A stretch of 64,000 nt of DNA from Chania multitudinisentens RB-25 (GCF_000520015.2 NZ_CP007044.2:4340001-4404000), one strand, 5' to 3'. Positions 25,039 through 34,094 are shown, counted from the stretch's first letter. The notes: generated by a model not told the origin, from the letters alone. Numbers and translations: made by a program.

Positions 25039-25788
25039 TTAACCCTTTTTCTCCGACACCACTTGGCAACCGGTTCCGCCACAGCGGAACGTCAGTACCG
25101 GGCGGCCACCATAGTCGTTGACGTAGGTCAACGCCGGTGAATCGCCCAATACAGCAATGCCTACCCCCAACGGGGCGCTGCTCTTCGGATCCAGCATCAG
25201 CGGTTCAAAACCTGGTGCACTTATCCCCTTCTGGCTCCCCGCATCCACCAGCGTCACGTAATAAGGCGTTGGGTTATTAACCACATATTTATCGCCCTGC
25301 TTCGTTAGGGTCAGTTGTTCCTGCCAGGGTGTCGCCATCTCTGCGGTAGTCTTCATCAGGCTCTTGGGCCGATAAAACAGCTTGATGCGCGTTTGCAGCG
25401 CGATCTGCAAGGTGTTCGCCTTATCGCTCTTTGGCGGGATTTCACGCAGGTTAAAGTAGTACAAGGTTTCCCGGTCCTGCGGCAGTTGGCTCACCACCGG
25501 CAACGCCTGAATTTTTACCTGGCTTTTCGCCCCCGCTTCAATGCGCTGCACCGGCGGCAGCACGGCCAACGGGCTGGTCACCTTATTACCTGCGGCATCT
25601 TCTATCCAACCCTGTGCCAGGTACGGTAATTGCAGATTGTCATTTTTCACACTCAGGCTGATGGACTTATCTCCCCCGGCAAAGATAATCCGGGTACGAT
25701 CCAGCGCAATGGCCGCCTGAACCTGTGCCGTCATTGCACACAGCAAGGTTCCGCTAGCCAACACCATCCCTATATTGTTTCTCTTCAT
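25039..25788 (-). CDS. Periplasmic fimbrial chaperone, MrpD/PapD-like
   Basis: This 249-residue chaperone has a signal peptide (to about residue 26, QVQAA), an N-terminal immunoglobulin domain with ALDRTRIIFAGGDKSISLSV and the hydrophobic beta-strand QIALQTRIKLFYRPK that zips subunits, and a C-terminal domain ending in the disulfide CGGTGC. It caps pilins by donor-strand complementation and delivers them to the usher. An ATG at 25800 directly abuts the usher stop; ATG 25788 (MKRNNIGM) gives the shorter signal peptide typical of the family. Either start gives the same mature protein. Confidence 0.92.
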   Translation of the reverse strand: MKRNNIGMVLASGTLLCAMTAQVQAAIALDRTRIIFAGGDKSISLSVKNDNLQLPYLAQGWIEDAAGNKVTSPLAVLPPVQRIEAGAKSQVKIQALPVVSQLPQDRETLYYFNLREIPPKSDKANTLQIALQTRIKLFYRPKSLMKTTAEMATPWQEQLTLTKQGDKYVVNNPTPYYVTLVDAGSQKGISAPGFEPLMLDPKSSAPLGVGIAVLGDSPALTYVNDYGGRPVLTFRCGGTGCQVVSEKKG

Positions 25789-25800
25789 CTCATGTTCCAT

Positions 25801-28374
25801 TTATCGTCTTGTCTCCACCGTCGCCTGCACGGTGGCCAGGTCTGTGGTCTCTGTTTTCGGGGCTATCGCCCGGCATGGCAACAGCAGTTCACTCATTCCG
25901 TCAGCCAGCAGTTCAGTAGGCAATGTCAACTCGCACTGCGCCTGTTCATCCCAATGCACCGTCATCATCTCACCGCGTTCAATGCCGCTCAGGTACACGC
26001 TGCCACCGTCGTTGACGATCCCCACATCGCGTTTTTTCCGATTCTGCACGGTGGCCCCAAAGGGCGGCATGGTGCCGTCCGCCAGCCGGATCACCGCCAT
26101 CGCTTTTTCCCCCGCAACGACGTCAAAGCGGCGGTAGCCTATCGCCCCTTCGGTCAAAGTCGCCTGCACCACCGACTTCGTCGCTTCGGCATTCTCCGGC
26201 AACTGGTCAAGAACGATACTTACCTGGTTGCGGTAATAGTTGTTCATATCCGCTACCACCGCTTTGCCGAAACGGTTGGTCAGCACCGGTGCGCCATAGT
26301 TACTAATGGGGATCCCCGCCACCCCGTCGGTATCAACCAGCAGACGAGTTCCACCATGTATTGCCCCCCGGTGCAGCGCCGCCCCTTCACGGGTCGCGGT
26401 CATCCCCCCCTGCAAAGCCAACCCCACCACGCTGTAGCTCCCGACCTGAGTACTGGCGGTGGCATTAATCTGCGCCCAATCCGCCTGGTGGTTATAGAAG
26501 CCGCTCGCCAGCGCACCTTTGCGGGTCCAGCCGCTGCTCACCTGATAGCTGTCACGATCATTCACACGGGCGGTGTAACTCACCCGGTGTGTGTTGTCAT
26601 TACGGTCTAGCGTGCCGCTGTAGCTCATTGAGTCATAGTTGCCCCAAGGCAGCGACAGCGACAGGAACACCCCATCATCATTCAACCCATTGTATTGATT
26701 GCGGTAACCGGTCATCGACAGGCTGAGGTTCTTGAAGCGGCCGAAATCAAAGTAACGCATCAGCGACAGGCTATAGCGATCGTTGGCATCCCGATCCCAG
26801 TAAGTCTGGTGGTCATAGTTCAGGTTGGCCATCAGCCCGATACCAACGAACTGCTGGCTGTAAGACACCGAGTACATTTCTTTGCTGTTCTGGCTGCGGG
26901 TGCCCAGGTTGCGCGCTTCAATAAACTCGCTCATGGTCATAAAGCTGCGTTCCGAGAAGCGGTAGCCGGCAAAGGTCACCTGCCCACTAATCTGATCGAA
27001 GTTCTTCGAATAACGCAGGCGGTACGAGCCCCCTGACAGAGATTCCTGCCGTGGCAAACGCGCCCATGACTGCGTCACGTCAAACGATAATGCGCCAAAC
27101 GCCATCAGATCACGGCCGATCCCCAGCGCCAAGGCGTTGTACTCATCACCGGCCACACCACCCCCGAACAATGACCAGCCATTGTTGATCCCCCAGGAGA
27201 ATTCACCGCTGCCAAACAGCGGGCCCTGTGTGCGGTGCCGCCAGTCGGTCGGCCGGCCGCTGGCCAGTTTGTAGCGCAGCATGCCCGGCCGCGTCAGGTA
27301 AGGAATACTGGCCGTATTGATGCTGAACGCCTGTACGCTGCCATCCTGTTCTTCAACCCGCACATCCATCAGCCCGGAGACGGTATTGCTCAAATCCTGA
27401 ATACGGAACAGCCCGGCCGCCACCAGCGTTTCATACAGCACCCGTCCTTGCTGGCTGACCACTACGCGGGCGTTGGTACGCGCCACTCCACTGACTTCCG
27501 GCGCATAGCCGCGCAGGTTGGGTGGCAGCATGGCGTCATCGCTCACCAAGCCAAAACCGGTGTAACGGAAACTGTCAAAAATGTCGGAATTCAGGAAATC
27601 CTCGCCCACCGTCAGCTTGGCGCGTAACCGTGGTATCGCCCGGTAGGCGATGTACTGTGTCCATTCGAAATTTCGCCGGGTCGGCTGCCCTGAGCCGGTC
27701 TGATGATCGATTTGCCCCTGCCAACTGGCACGCAACCGCCAGCTTCCCGCGTTGGCCCCCACCACGCCGTTACCGTTCAGGTTATACCCCTTCTGCACAT
27801 TGCCATTTTGCGTCTGGCGCTGATTCTGCGCGTTGAGGTTGTAATCCAGCAGCAACCCAGGAATGCCATCATCCCAGCGCGCAGGCGGGTCCCAATCGGC
27901 GGCGCTGTACTCCAGATAAGCCTGGGGAATACTGAGATACAGCGTGTTGCTGCCTAAATCAGGGCGCACCGTCATCCCTTCAAGACTGGCGATCGCCAGA
28001 CACTGACCGTTATGCCACCAGACCAGTTGACGGGTAAATTCTTCCTTTAGCCCCATCTGCTCTACCAATATCGGTGAAAGGCAGGCTTCCGTACTGGTTG
28101 CGTCCTTTTCCGCCGGGTAAAACGGGATCGATTGTTCTGGCAATTCTTGTTGATTAACATTGACCACCAGGCTGTATTCACCTGGCATCACATAGCCTGC
28201 GCGGGCAAAACGCCCCAAATCAATATTGCTGCGGTCTTGTACATCCAGCACATCGGTATTGAATTCGATAGGCCCGGCCGCAGATGCCTTGCCATTCGCC
28301 AGTGCCAGCGCAATCAGTAACGGCAACAAACGGGTACGTGGAACTGATACTCCTACACGTGGAATGCTCATCAT
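25801..28374 (-). CDS. Outer-membrane fimbrial usher, MrpC/PapC-like
   Basis: The 857-residue usher has a signal peptide (to about residue 33, KASA), an N-terminal chaperone-binding domain (FNTDVLDVQDRSNIDLGRF), a 24-strand beta-barrel with an inserted plug domain (YAPEVSGVARTNARVVVSQQ), and C-terminal periplasmic domains with the LPFGATVQN-type motif (MPPFGATVQNRKKRDVG) and a terminal disulfide. It secretes and assembles the fimbria. GC content is visibly higher here than in the surrounding spacers. It is followed immediately by the chaperone gene. Confidence 0.94.
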   Translation of the reverse strand: MMSIPRVGVSVPRTRLLPLLIALALANGKASAAGPIEFNTDVLDVQDRSNIDLGRFARAGYVMPGEYSLVVNVNQQELPEQSIPFYPAEKDATSTEACLSPILVEQMGLKEEFTRQLVWWHNGQCLAIASLEGMTVRPDLGSNTLYLSIPQAYLEYSAADWDPPARWDDGIPGLLLDYNLNAQNQRQTQNGNVQKGYNLNGNGVVGANAGSWRLRASWQGQIDHQTGSGQPTRRNFEWTQYIAYRAIPRLRAKLTVGEDFLNSDIFDSFRYTGFGLVSDDAMLPPNLRGYAPEVSGVARTNARVVVSQQGRVLYETLVAAGLFRIQDLSNTVSGLMDVRVEEQDGSVQAFSINTASIPYLTRPGMLRYKLASGRPTDWRHRTQGPLFGSGEFSWGINNGWSLFGGGVAGDEYNALALGIGRDLMAFGALSFDVTQSWARLPRQESLSGGSYRLRYSKNFDQISGQVTFAGYRFSERSFMTMSEFIEARNLGTRSQNSKEMYSVSYSQQFVGIGLMANLNYDHQTYWDRDANDRYSLSLMRYFDFGRFKNLSLSMTGYRNQYNGLNDDGVFLSLSLPWGNYDSMSYSGTLDRNDNTHRVSYTARVNDRDSYQVSSGWTRKGALASGFYNHQADWAQINATASTQVGSYSVVGLALQGGMTATREGAALHRGAIHGGTRLLVDTDGVAGIPISNYGAPVLTNRFGKAVVADMNNYYRNQVSIVLDQLPENAEATKSVVQATLTEGAIGYRRFDVVAGEKAMAVIRLADGTMPPFGATVQNRKKRDVGIVNDGGSVYLSGIERGEMMTVHWDEQAQCELTLPTELLADGMSELLLPCRAIAPKTETTDLATVQATVETRR

Positions 28375-28498
28375 CCATTGACCTTGTATGCGTTAATGAC
28401 TTTCCCAGGCGTTATGATTGTTATTGCAGGAAACACCCTTCTGGGAAGCCAATTTCTTAATATGCGCAAATAGCCCATCATCATGTCCGGCGTGCTGC

Positions 28499-29032
28499 TC
28501 AGTGGTATTCCAACTGATAGCGCACTAGGGCATTGTAAGTGCCGGCCTGCAACGGCTGATTGTTGCTCACCATACGTGCGGTGTAGTGCAGCTGCATCTC
28601 CTTAGCCTGTAATACCGGTATCTGCGGCGGCAATGCTTCACCGGGAGTAGCTTCATTACCCAGTGCATCACTCAGTGCCAGTGCAACGCCTCGGGCCTCC
28701 CCTTCAACACCAAAATATCCACCGTCATTACGCCCATCAAACGTGGCGCGAAAATGCTGCCTGATCAAGATGTTATCGCCTGCATGCTTCAGCGCACAAT
28801 TTACCAGCCCGATACTGAAAGGACGTGCCAATGCCTGACTGTTATTGACTATCTGCTCAAAGGGCAGCACCCCCATCTCAATAACCTGGTCACGGCTTTT
28901 CACATCAATATTGCAGGCGGGGACAACGATTGTTCCGTTCATATTAATGCGGTTCATCCCCCAGGCTGACGGTAGAGAAACAGCCCATACCAAGGGCAAT
29001 AGTGAAGCGCGAGTCAATATATTCCCTAACAT
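28499..29032 (-). CDS. Fimbrial anchor/terminator subunit, MrpB/PapH-like
   Basis: The 177-residue pilin-like protein has a signal peptide ending near PSAWG, then the pilin strands GTIVVPACNIDVKSRDQ and a C-terminal YNALVRYQLEYH. It is in the PapH/MrpB position between the major pilin and the usher, the place of the subunit that ends polymerisation and anchors the fibre. The frame opens to a GTG at 29098 through the post-pilin hairpin. ATG 29032 is preferred because GGGAG lies five bases upstream and it yields a normal signal peptide. Confidence 0.75.
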   Translation of the reverse strand: MLGNILTRASLLPLVWAVSLPSAWGMNRINMNGTIVVPACNIDVKSRDQVIEMGVLPFEQIVNNSQALARPFSIGLVNCALKHAGDNILIRQHFRATFDGRNDGGYFGVEGEARGVALALSDALGNEATPGEALPPQIPVLQAKEMQLHYTARMVSNNQPLQAGTYNALVRYQLEYH

Positions 29033-29063
29033 CCAGGCTCCCGTAACAGGCAAGATCAACAAA

Positions 29064-29090
29064 GACTGCATGCGGTTCCCGCATGCAGTC
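29064..29090 (-). terminator. Perfect hairpin after the major pilin gene (attenuator)
   Basis: A 12-bp perfect stem (GACTGCATGCGG with its complement) around a 3-base loop lies 10 bases after the pilin stop codon. On the minus strand it is followed by TTTGTTGATCTT, a broken U-tract. It should partly terminate and protect pilin mRNA, giving more pilin than usher and minor subunits. Confidence 0.7.
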
Positions 29091-29100
29091 ACATTCACGT

Positions 29101-29637
29101 TTAGTTGTATGCCAACGTAAAGTTGGTGATTGCGCTGAAATCACCTTCTTCAATATCCGCCACCGTTGTACCCGTGTGCCCTTGCAGATAAGCAGAGAAC
29201 CTCAGGATGTTATCCCCAGCCAGCAGGTTCTGAACGGTGGTAGCAGTCCCCAGCGTGATCGGTTGGTTAGAACCATCAAACATAGCAATACTCGCACCAC
29301 GAACACCGCTGATAGCCAGCAGGGTATTAGTTGCACCCGTAGCCCCACCCGCTGAACCGCTGAAGGTCACCTGCACTTTGTTCTTGGCACCAGAGAGATC
29401 GCAGCCCTGTAGCCTGATATCAAAGTTTTGAGCCCTGGATTTGCCGCCGTTCACCAGCGACACGTTCGCTACCTGGCCAAAGTCTCTGGTCTGATCGGTG
29501 CTTTCCGGCGCGATAGAGCAAGGCGCATCAATGACCTGGCCCGTAAATTTCACAACGCCTGACCCTTCATTTGCGTTTGCCAAAGACACCATCCCCAGAG
29601 ACAGAACTGTAGCCAGAGCAATGTTATTCAGTTTCAT
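29101..29637 (-). CDS. Major fimbrial subunit, MrpA/SmfA-like
   Basis: This 178-residue type-1-like pilin has a signal peptide (residues 1-22, ending ANA), donor strand VVKFTGQVIDAPCSI, a disulfide between Cys41 and Cys80 and the C-terminus AITNFTLAYN with the penultimate Tyr. It forms the fibre shaft. It heads an eight-gene operon in the Proteus mrpABCDEFGH order. No recombinase gene for phase variation (mrpI/fimB) is found next to it, and no clear invertible element was recognised in the 1.1 kb upstream. Confidence 0.9.
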   Translation of the reverse strand: MKLNNIALATVLSLGMVSLANANEGSGVVKFTGQVIDAPCSIAPESTDQTRDFGQVANVSLVNGGKSRAQNFDIRLQGCDLSGAKNKVQVTFSGSAGGATGATNTLLAISGVRGASIAMFDGSNQPITLGTATTVQNLLAGDNILRFSAYLQGHTGTTVADIEEGDFSAITNFTLAYN

Positions 29638-30775
29638 GCTTTCTTTATCCTTAACACGTTAATTAACAACGAAAAAAACCAGAAATACTAATCTATGCCA
29701 ATAAAAATGATCCCTACCCACGCAGCATCACGTTTATTCAGGCAATGATTAATATTGCCAAGCAGAATCCTTTAACTTGGTATATGAAAGAAGGCATCCT
29801 TTTCCTTCCCTTGATTAACGAAGAGTGACACCGAGTTCTGCAACGCTAGCCATTTAAAACATAATTATTACCTGACTGAGCTAATATAAACTCAGTTATG
29901 TTCGGCAAAATTCCCATACAAAAAGTTGTTATTGCCAGAGCCCCACCCATCGGTATTTTGAATTATCATTAAATTAAAAAAAAACTCAACACTAATATTT
30001 TAAATGTGTTTATTTTTTAGCTAACCTCTGATTACTCGATAAAGCCAAGTGCTGAAAGAGGATAACATTCAGTATTAACACATTGAAAAAATATCCCCCA
30101 AGGCCAGTAAAATCACTAAAATGATGCATTCCGGTATCATAAACACTATCAACAAAATACAATTATCGTTATATTTCAATTTGTTATTACTTTATTTAAT
30201 TTCAAAAATACCATTGATATTATAGTGCACCACGTTTGATAAAAGTAAAAAAGCAGAGGTTAATTCTAATTAATAAGTTAATTTCAGGCATAAGCTCCTA
30301 TTTTCAACCAATGCTAAATCTTTCACAACCATATTTACGGATAATTCTTGGGAAATTTCACGCAGCATAAAGAGAGGTTACTTATATTAAATTCAAGAAA
30401 TAGTTTTTAATATATTTTGGCGATGATAAATTCATGGTTATTAAAATTCAAAAAAGCATTCACCTGAATTTTTACCACCGCTATTTTTATATTTTCAGTT
30501 GCCTTTTAAGAGGTGATTAAATTATTAATTCATTTGAGTTCCCCCCGATTCGTATTACCCGGTTCAATGCCATGTGGTAATTTTCGTCATTTCTACTAAT
30601 TAGTCATAATACTCCCCCTGTTGGTGAATGGAGAAAACACGCCACAGAGGACGGTGCTAAATGGCAAAAAATGCCTTTCCGTGTGACAAACACCGTTTTA
30701 TCAGGTAGGTGTAGTAAGCCGTGTCCTCTAGAGGCACTGCTTAGCGTCACTTTCTCACACATACGGAGGGGTTTT
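29638..30775. other. Long AT-rich region upstream of the fimbrial operon and gstB
   Basis: About 1.1 kb without a credible gene separates the divergent fimA-type and gstB genes. It is extremely AT-rich, a likely H-NS target. A small hairpin ACTGAG/CTCAGT lies near 29877, and a nested structured stretch (ACGGTG...CACCGT enclosing TGGCA/TGCC) lies around 30650-30695, ahead of gstB. No long inverted repeats of the fim-switch type were found by eye. Confidence 0.55.
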
Positions 30776-31396
30776 ATGTTGACCATCTGGGGCCGGGCAA
30801 ACTCGAATAATGTCAAAAAAGCACTCTGGTGTGCCGCAGAGTTGGAGCTGAATTATAACCATATCAACGCCGGGGGGCCTTATGGCAAAGTGAACGAGGA
30901 GCTCTATCGCTCACTCAATCCCAACGGATTGGTGCCACTGCTGCAAGACGGCGATTTTGTCCTGTGGGAATCCAATACTATTGTGCGCTATCTGGCAGCC
31001 AAGTTCGGCCAGGCACCGTTTTATCCGCAGGATCTGCCAACGCGCGCTGCCGCAGAAAAATGGATGGACTGGGCCACGTCAACCATCGTCGCCCCATTCC
31101 GTACCGTATTTTGGGGCCTGGTGCGCACGCCAGCCGAACAGCGTGATTATGCCGCCATTGCAGCCGCTACCGCCGAACTGGAACAACACTTCACTATCAT
31201 TGAGCAAACGCTGGCAACACAGCCCTATCTTTCCGGCGCAGCCTTCGGCATCGGTGATATCCCACTCGGCAGCTTTATCTATGCCTGGTTTGAAATGCCG
31301 ATTAAACGCCAACCACGCCCGCACATGGAGCGCTGGTATCAGCAGCTGTGCGCCCGCCCCGCTTACCAAAACACGGTCATGATACCGCTTACCTGA
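30776..31396 (+). CDS. gstB: Glutathione S-transferase (GstB/YliJ type)
   Basis: This 206-residue cytosolic GST has an N-terminal thioredoxin-like domain (WGRANSNNVKKALWCAAELEL, then NPNGLVPLLQDG and the gamma-glutamyl contact ESNTIVRYL) and an all-helical C-terminal domain ending RWYQQLCARPAYQNTVMIPLT. It closely matches E. coli GstB (YliJ), which conjugates small electrophiles such as bromoacetate. The frame is open to 30671, but ATG 30776 follows GGAGGGG at a good distance and gives the family N-terminus. It is adjacent to yliI, as in E. coli, although convergent here. Confidence 0.92.
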   Translation: MLTIWGRANSNNVKKALWCAAELELNYNHINAGGPYGKVNEELYRSLNPNGLVPLLQDGDFVLWESNTIVRYLAAKFGQAPFYPQDLPTRAAAEKWMDWATSTIVAPFRTVFWGLVRTPAEQRDYAAIAAATAELEQHFTIIEQTLATQPYLSGAAFGIGDIPLGSFIYAWFEMPIKRQPRPHMERWYQQLCARPAYQNTVMIPLT

Positions 31397-31477
31397 CATG
31401 AATAGAGGGAGACAGCCTGGACTGTGTCCCTCTATTTACACTTGAGCACCGCTGGCGGCCATATTGCGCAGCACAGC

Positions 31478-32581
31478 CTAGTAGTCACCCACCCGCAATA
31501 ACTTGCCGTTATTAGCATCGGTCAACAGATAAACATAGCCATCTGGCCCAACGCGGACGTCGCGAATACGCTCATTGCGATCCCCCAACAGGCGTTCTTC
31601 AGCAACCACTTTGTCACCCTGCAACGTCAAGCGGAGCAGTTCCCGTTGGGCCAAAGCTCCGATAAACAATGAATGCTGCCATTCAGGAAAGCGTTTAGCG
31701 TCATAAAATGCCATCCCGCTGATACCCGGCGACACTTTCCAGTAATGTAATGGTTGTTCAGTTCCCGCTACCTGCTGCCCTTGAGCTTCTGGGATCGCCA
31801 ATCCTGAATAATTCACCCCGTAAGTGGCGATTGGCCAACCATAGTTTTTACCCGCGTGCAGGAGATTGATTTCATCACCACCGCGTGGGCCATGCTCGTG
31901 CGCCCACATCTCGCCACTCCAGGGATTCAGCGCCAACCCTTGTGGGTTACGATGACCATAAGACCAGATCTCGGGTCGTTTACCCACCTGGCCGACCAAC
32001 GGGTTATCCGCAGGAACCTTGCCTTCCGCAGTCAGGCGTACCACCTTGCCCTGCAACTTATCGGTTTCCTGCGCCGTTGGCCGCTGGTTATTTTCACCCA
32101 GCGTAATAAACAGGTAGCCTTGGCGATCAAACGCTAATTTAGAGCCAAAATGATTCCCTACGGACAATTTGGGCTCCTGGCGGAAAATTACGCGGAAATC
32201 ATCCAAGCGCGCCCCATCGTCACTCAGTTGCCCATAGCCCACCGCAGTACCCGCTTTGCCGTTATCCCCGGCCTCGGCAAAGCTAAGATACACCCGGCGG
32301 CTGGCAGCAAAGTCTAGAGCCAACACCACATCCAACAATCCCCCTTGCCCTTGCGCATAGACGGCAGGCACACCGCCGATCGGTGCCGAAAGCCCTTTTC
32401 CCTCTTGCCACAAACGCAGGCGGCCTGGGCGTTCCGTGATCAATATTCCGTGATCGCCTGGCAAAAAGGCCATCGACCACGGATGCTCGAGCTTGTCTTG
32501 CAAAGGCGTGACTATCACTGCCGCATGCAGCAAAGGGCTACTTGACAACAATAAGCCAGCAACCAACATATGACGTAGCAT
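31478..32581 (-). CDS. yliI: PQQ-dependent soluble aldose sugar dehydrogenase (YliI type)
   Basis: The 367-residue periplasmic enzyme has a signal peptide (residues 1-20, ending LHA) and a six-bladed beta-propeller of the soluble glucose/sorbosone dehydrogenase family, with PWSMAFLPG, GQGGLLDV, VGNHFGSKLAFD, ENNQRPTAQE, SYGHRNPQG and HEHGPRGGDE, which carry the quinone and calcium ligands. It oxidises aldoses with PQQ. Length and sequence match E. coli YliI (371). A strong AAGGAGG site precedes the ATG. PQQ genes are not in this window, so holoenzyme formation depends on genes elsewhere or on imported cofactor. Confidence 0.92.
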   Translation of the reverse strand: MLRHMLVAGLLLSSSPLLHAAVIVTPLQDKLEHPWSMAFLPGDHGILITERPGRLRLWQEGKGLSAPIGGVPAVYAQGQGGLLDVVLALDFAASRRVYLSFAEAGDNGKAGTAVGYGQLSDDGARLDDFRVIFRQEPKLSVGNHFGSKLAFDRQGYLFITLGENNQRPTAQETDKLQGKVVRLTAEGKVPADNPLVGQVGKRPEIWSYGHRNPQGLALNPWSGEMWAHEHGPRGGDEINLLHAGKNYGWPIATYGVNYSGLAIPEAQGQQVAGTEQPLHYWKVSPGISGMAFYDAKRFPEWQHSLFIGALAQRELLRLTLQGDKVVAEERLLGDRNERIRDVRVGPDGYVYLLTDANNGKLLRVGDY

Positions 32582-32722
32582 GTTTCCTCCTTTCCTTACT
32601 CCAGCGTGAATTAATCAGTCTAGCGCAATGAACAGGGTCTTCCCCCTTTAATCGAAATTTCAATATGTTGTATTTTTATTTTCCTGTGCTTAAGTTGATG
32701 GGGAGACAAAGGCGGAACCATA

Positions 32723-32783
32723 GGTATCTCCGTCATCGAGATACCCAGAACCCAAAGCATCCACCGATGCTTTGGTGAAGCAT
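32723..32783 (+). promoter_or_regulatory. Structured leader of the corA-type gene, possible RNA switch
   Basis: Three stems can be drawn. GGTATCTC/GAGATACC spans 32723-32745. AAAGCATC/GATGCTTT spans 32754-32773. ATGCTT/AAGCAT spans 32767-32783. The last two share the ATGCTT strand and so exclude each other, the layout of a terminator/antiterminator or sequestering switch. TTATTTTT follows shortly after. No match to the M-box was seen. A ligand or leader peptide is not evident. Confidence 0.45.
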
Positions 32784-32825
32784 AAATGTTATTTTTCATC
32801 CCCTCACTGACGGACAGGTAACGCG

Positions 32826-33806
32826 ATGGAACCTCAGACCATGGTTGTAAACAGCGTGGCGTATAAGGCTGGCAAACGGTTGAATGACATTACAATTGAT
32901 GACATCAGCGACGTAGTCAAAGAGCCAGATACCTTTGTCTGGCTAGGATTATGGCAACCTGAAGATGCCTTTATGCGCAAGATTCAGGAAGAATTCAGCC
33001 TGCACGATTTGGCTATTGAAGATGCGCTTTGTGCCCACCAGCGCCCCAAAATTGAAACCTATGGCGATTCGCTGTTCATCGTCGTAAAAACCGCGCAATG
33101 GGAAAAAGAAGAAGTAGAGTACGGCGAAACACACTTTTTCGTTGGTAAAAATTTCTTGATCACCGTGCGCCACGGAGCATCTTCCAGCTATACGCCAATC
33201 CGGGTCAAGGCAGAAGAAAACCCAAAGTTACTGAGCCATGGGCCAGGGTTTGCCCTGTATTCCGTACTGGATTTCATCGTCGACAACTATCGCCATATTG
33301 TCGGTAAATTTGAAATGATGATCGAAGATATCGAATCCAATATGTTCAAATCGGAGTTTGATGAAACGGCGATTGAAAACGTCTACAGCCTGCGCCGGCA
33401 CCTGCTTGGCCTGCGCAATGCAGCGTTACCGATGGATGAAATTTGCAATCAGTTGATTCACCTGCATGATAACGTGATCCACAAAGAGCTACGTGCCTAC
33501 GTGCGCGATGTGCAGGATCACGCCCGGCATGTGGCTAGTACCCTGGATGATATGCGTGAAATGCTGACCAACGCCATGCACGTCAATCTGGCGCTGGTCA
33601 CCGTGAAGCAAAACGAAGTGGTCAAACGGTTAGCTGGCTGGGGGGCGATTCTGGCGATCCCTACGGTAATATTCAGCCTGTATGGGATGAACTTTGCTGA
33701 TATGCCGGAACTGAAGTTTCCCTGGGCCTACCATACCACGCTGGGCGTAACGGTTATTGGCTGCATTTTTCTATACCGAAAACTTAAGCGTTCGGGGTGG
33801 CTGTAA
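32826..33806 (+). CDS. CorA-family divalent metal ion transporter
   Basis: The 326-residue protein has a large cytosolic funnel domain (residues 1 to about 260) and two C-terminal membrane helices separated by the loop YGMNFADMPEL. The GMN selectivity motif marks CorA-type Mg/Co channels; ZntB has GIN instead, so ZntB is less likely. A positively charged end (KLKRSGWL) follows helix 2. It pentamerises in the inner membrane. It is monocistronic with a structured leader that may sense ion state. It is not the usual corA locus, so this is probably a second CorA-like paralogue. Confidence 0.88.
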   Translation: MEPQTMVVNSVAYKAGKRLNDITIDDISDVVKEPDTFVWLGLWQPEDAFMRKIQEEFSLHDLAIEDALCAHQRPKIETYGDSLFIVVKTAQWEKEEVEYGETHFFVGKNFLITVRHGASSSYTPIRVKAEENPKLLSHGPGFALYSVLDFIVDNYRHIVGKFEMMIEDIESNMFKSEFDETAIENVYSLRRHLLGLRNAALPMDEICNQLIHLHDNVIHKELRAYVRDVQDHARHVASTLDDMREMLTNAMHVNLALVTVKQNEVVKRLAGWGAILAIPTVIFSLYGMNFADMPELKFPWAYHTTLGVTVIGCIFLYRKLKRSGWL

Positions 33807-33838
33807 CCTTTCTCTCCCCTCGCACCAGTAACGTTATC

Positions 33839-33895
33839 TGCTATCTTGTAAAGAAAAGTCATTACCTTCAGTTGACCGTGACTGACAAGATAGCA
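33839..33895. repeat. 11-bp inverted repeat at the edge of the accessory patch
   Basis: TGCTATCTTGT (33839-33849) and ACAAGATAGCA (33885-33895) are perfect inverted copies 35 bp apart. Without a U-run it is not a classical terminator. It may be a recombination-site or mobile-element remnant. Confidence 0.4.
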
Positions 33896-33950
33896 GGCAA
33901 TCACTGCGCAAATTCCCGCTGTCACTATCGTTATCTGCGGAGAAAAAAGC

Positions 33951-34094
33951 ATGGCGTGGGATGCTATTAAGTAGGTTTCAACAGGCCTTTCACTGGTCGC
34001 ATTTCTCGCTGCCGTTGCCGGTTGGCTATACAAATCCTGGATAGAACGCCATCAGTGCTTGATTGATAGAAATAATTGTCTTGGTAAGTATTAA
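33951..34094 (+). pseudogene. Broken small membrane protein with in-frame amber codon
   Basis: An ATG with GGAG eight bases upstream opens a 47-codon frame reading MAWDAIK, then TAG (33972-33974), then a hydrophobic helix (VSTGLSLVAFLAAVAGWLYK) and a polar tail ending NNCLGKY. Coding-like sense on both sides of one stop suggests a recently inactivated gene. No alternative start after the stop has a ribosome site. Family unknown. A sequencing error or suppressed amber cannot be excluded. Confidence 0.45.

Noticed and set aside
25630..26610. 326-codon open frame antisense to the fimbrial usher and chaperone
   Set aside because: The usher frame is unmistakable. The antisense product is His/Arg-rich without domains and is explained by the codon bias of the opposite strand.
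29638..30775. Invertible fim/mrp-type switch upstream of the major pilin gene
   Set aside because: No pair of long inverted repeats and no recombinase gene were found by eye; only a 6-bp hairpin is visible.
32701..32825. M-box (ykoK) magnesium riboswitch before the CorA-type gene
   Set aside because: The characteristic conserved loops of the M-box are absent; only simple alternative hairpins are seen.
32826..33806. Naming this gene zntB
   Set aside because: The periplasmic loop reads GMN, the CorA motif, whereas ZntB has GIN. The general CorA-family call is safer.
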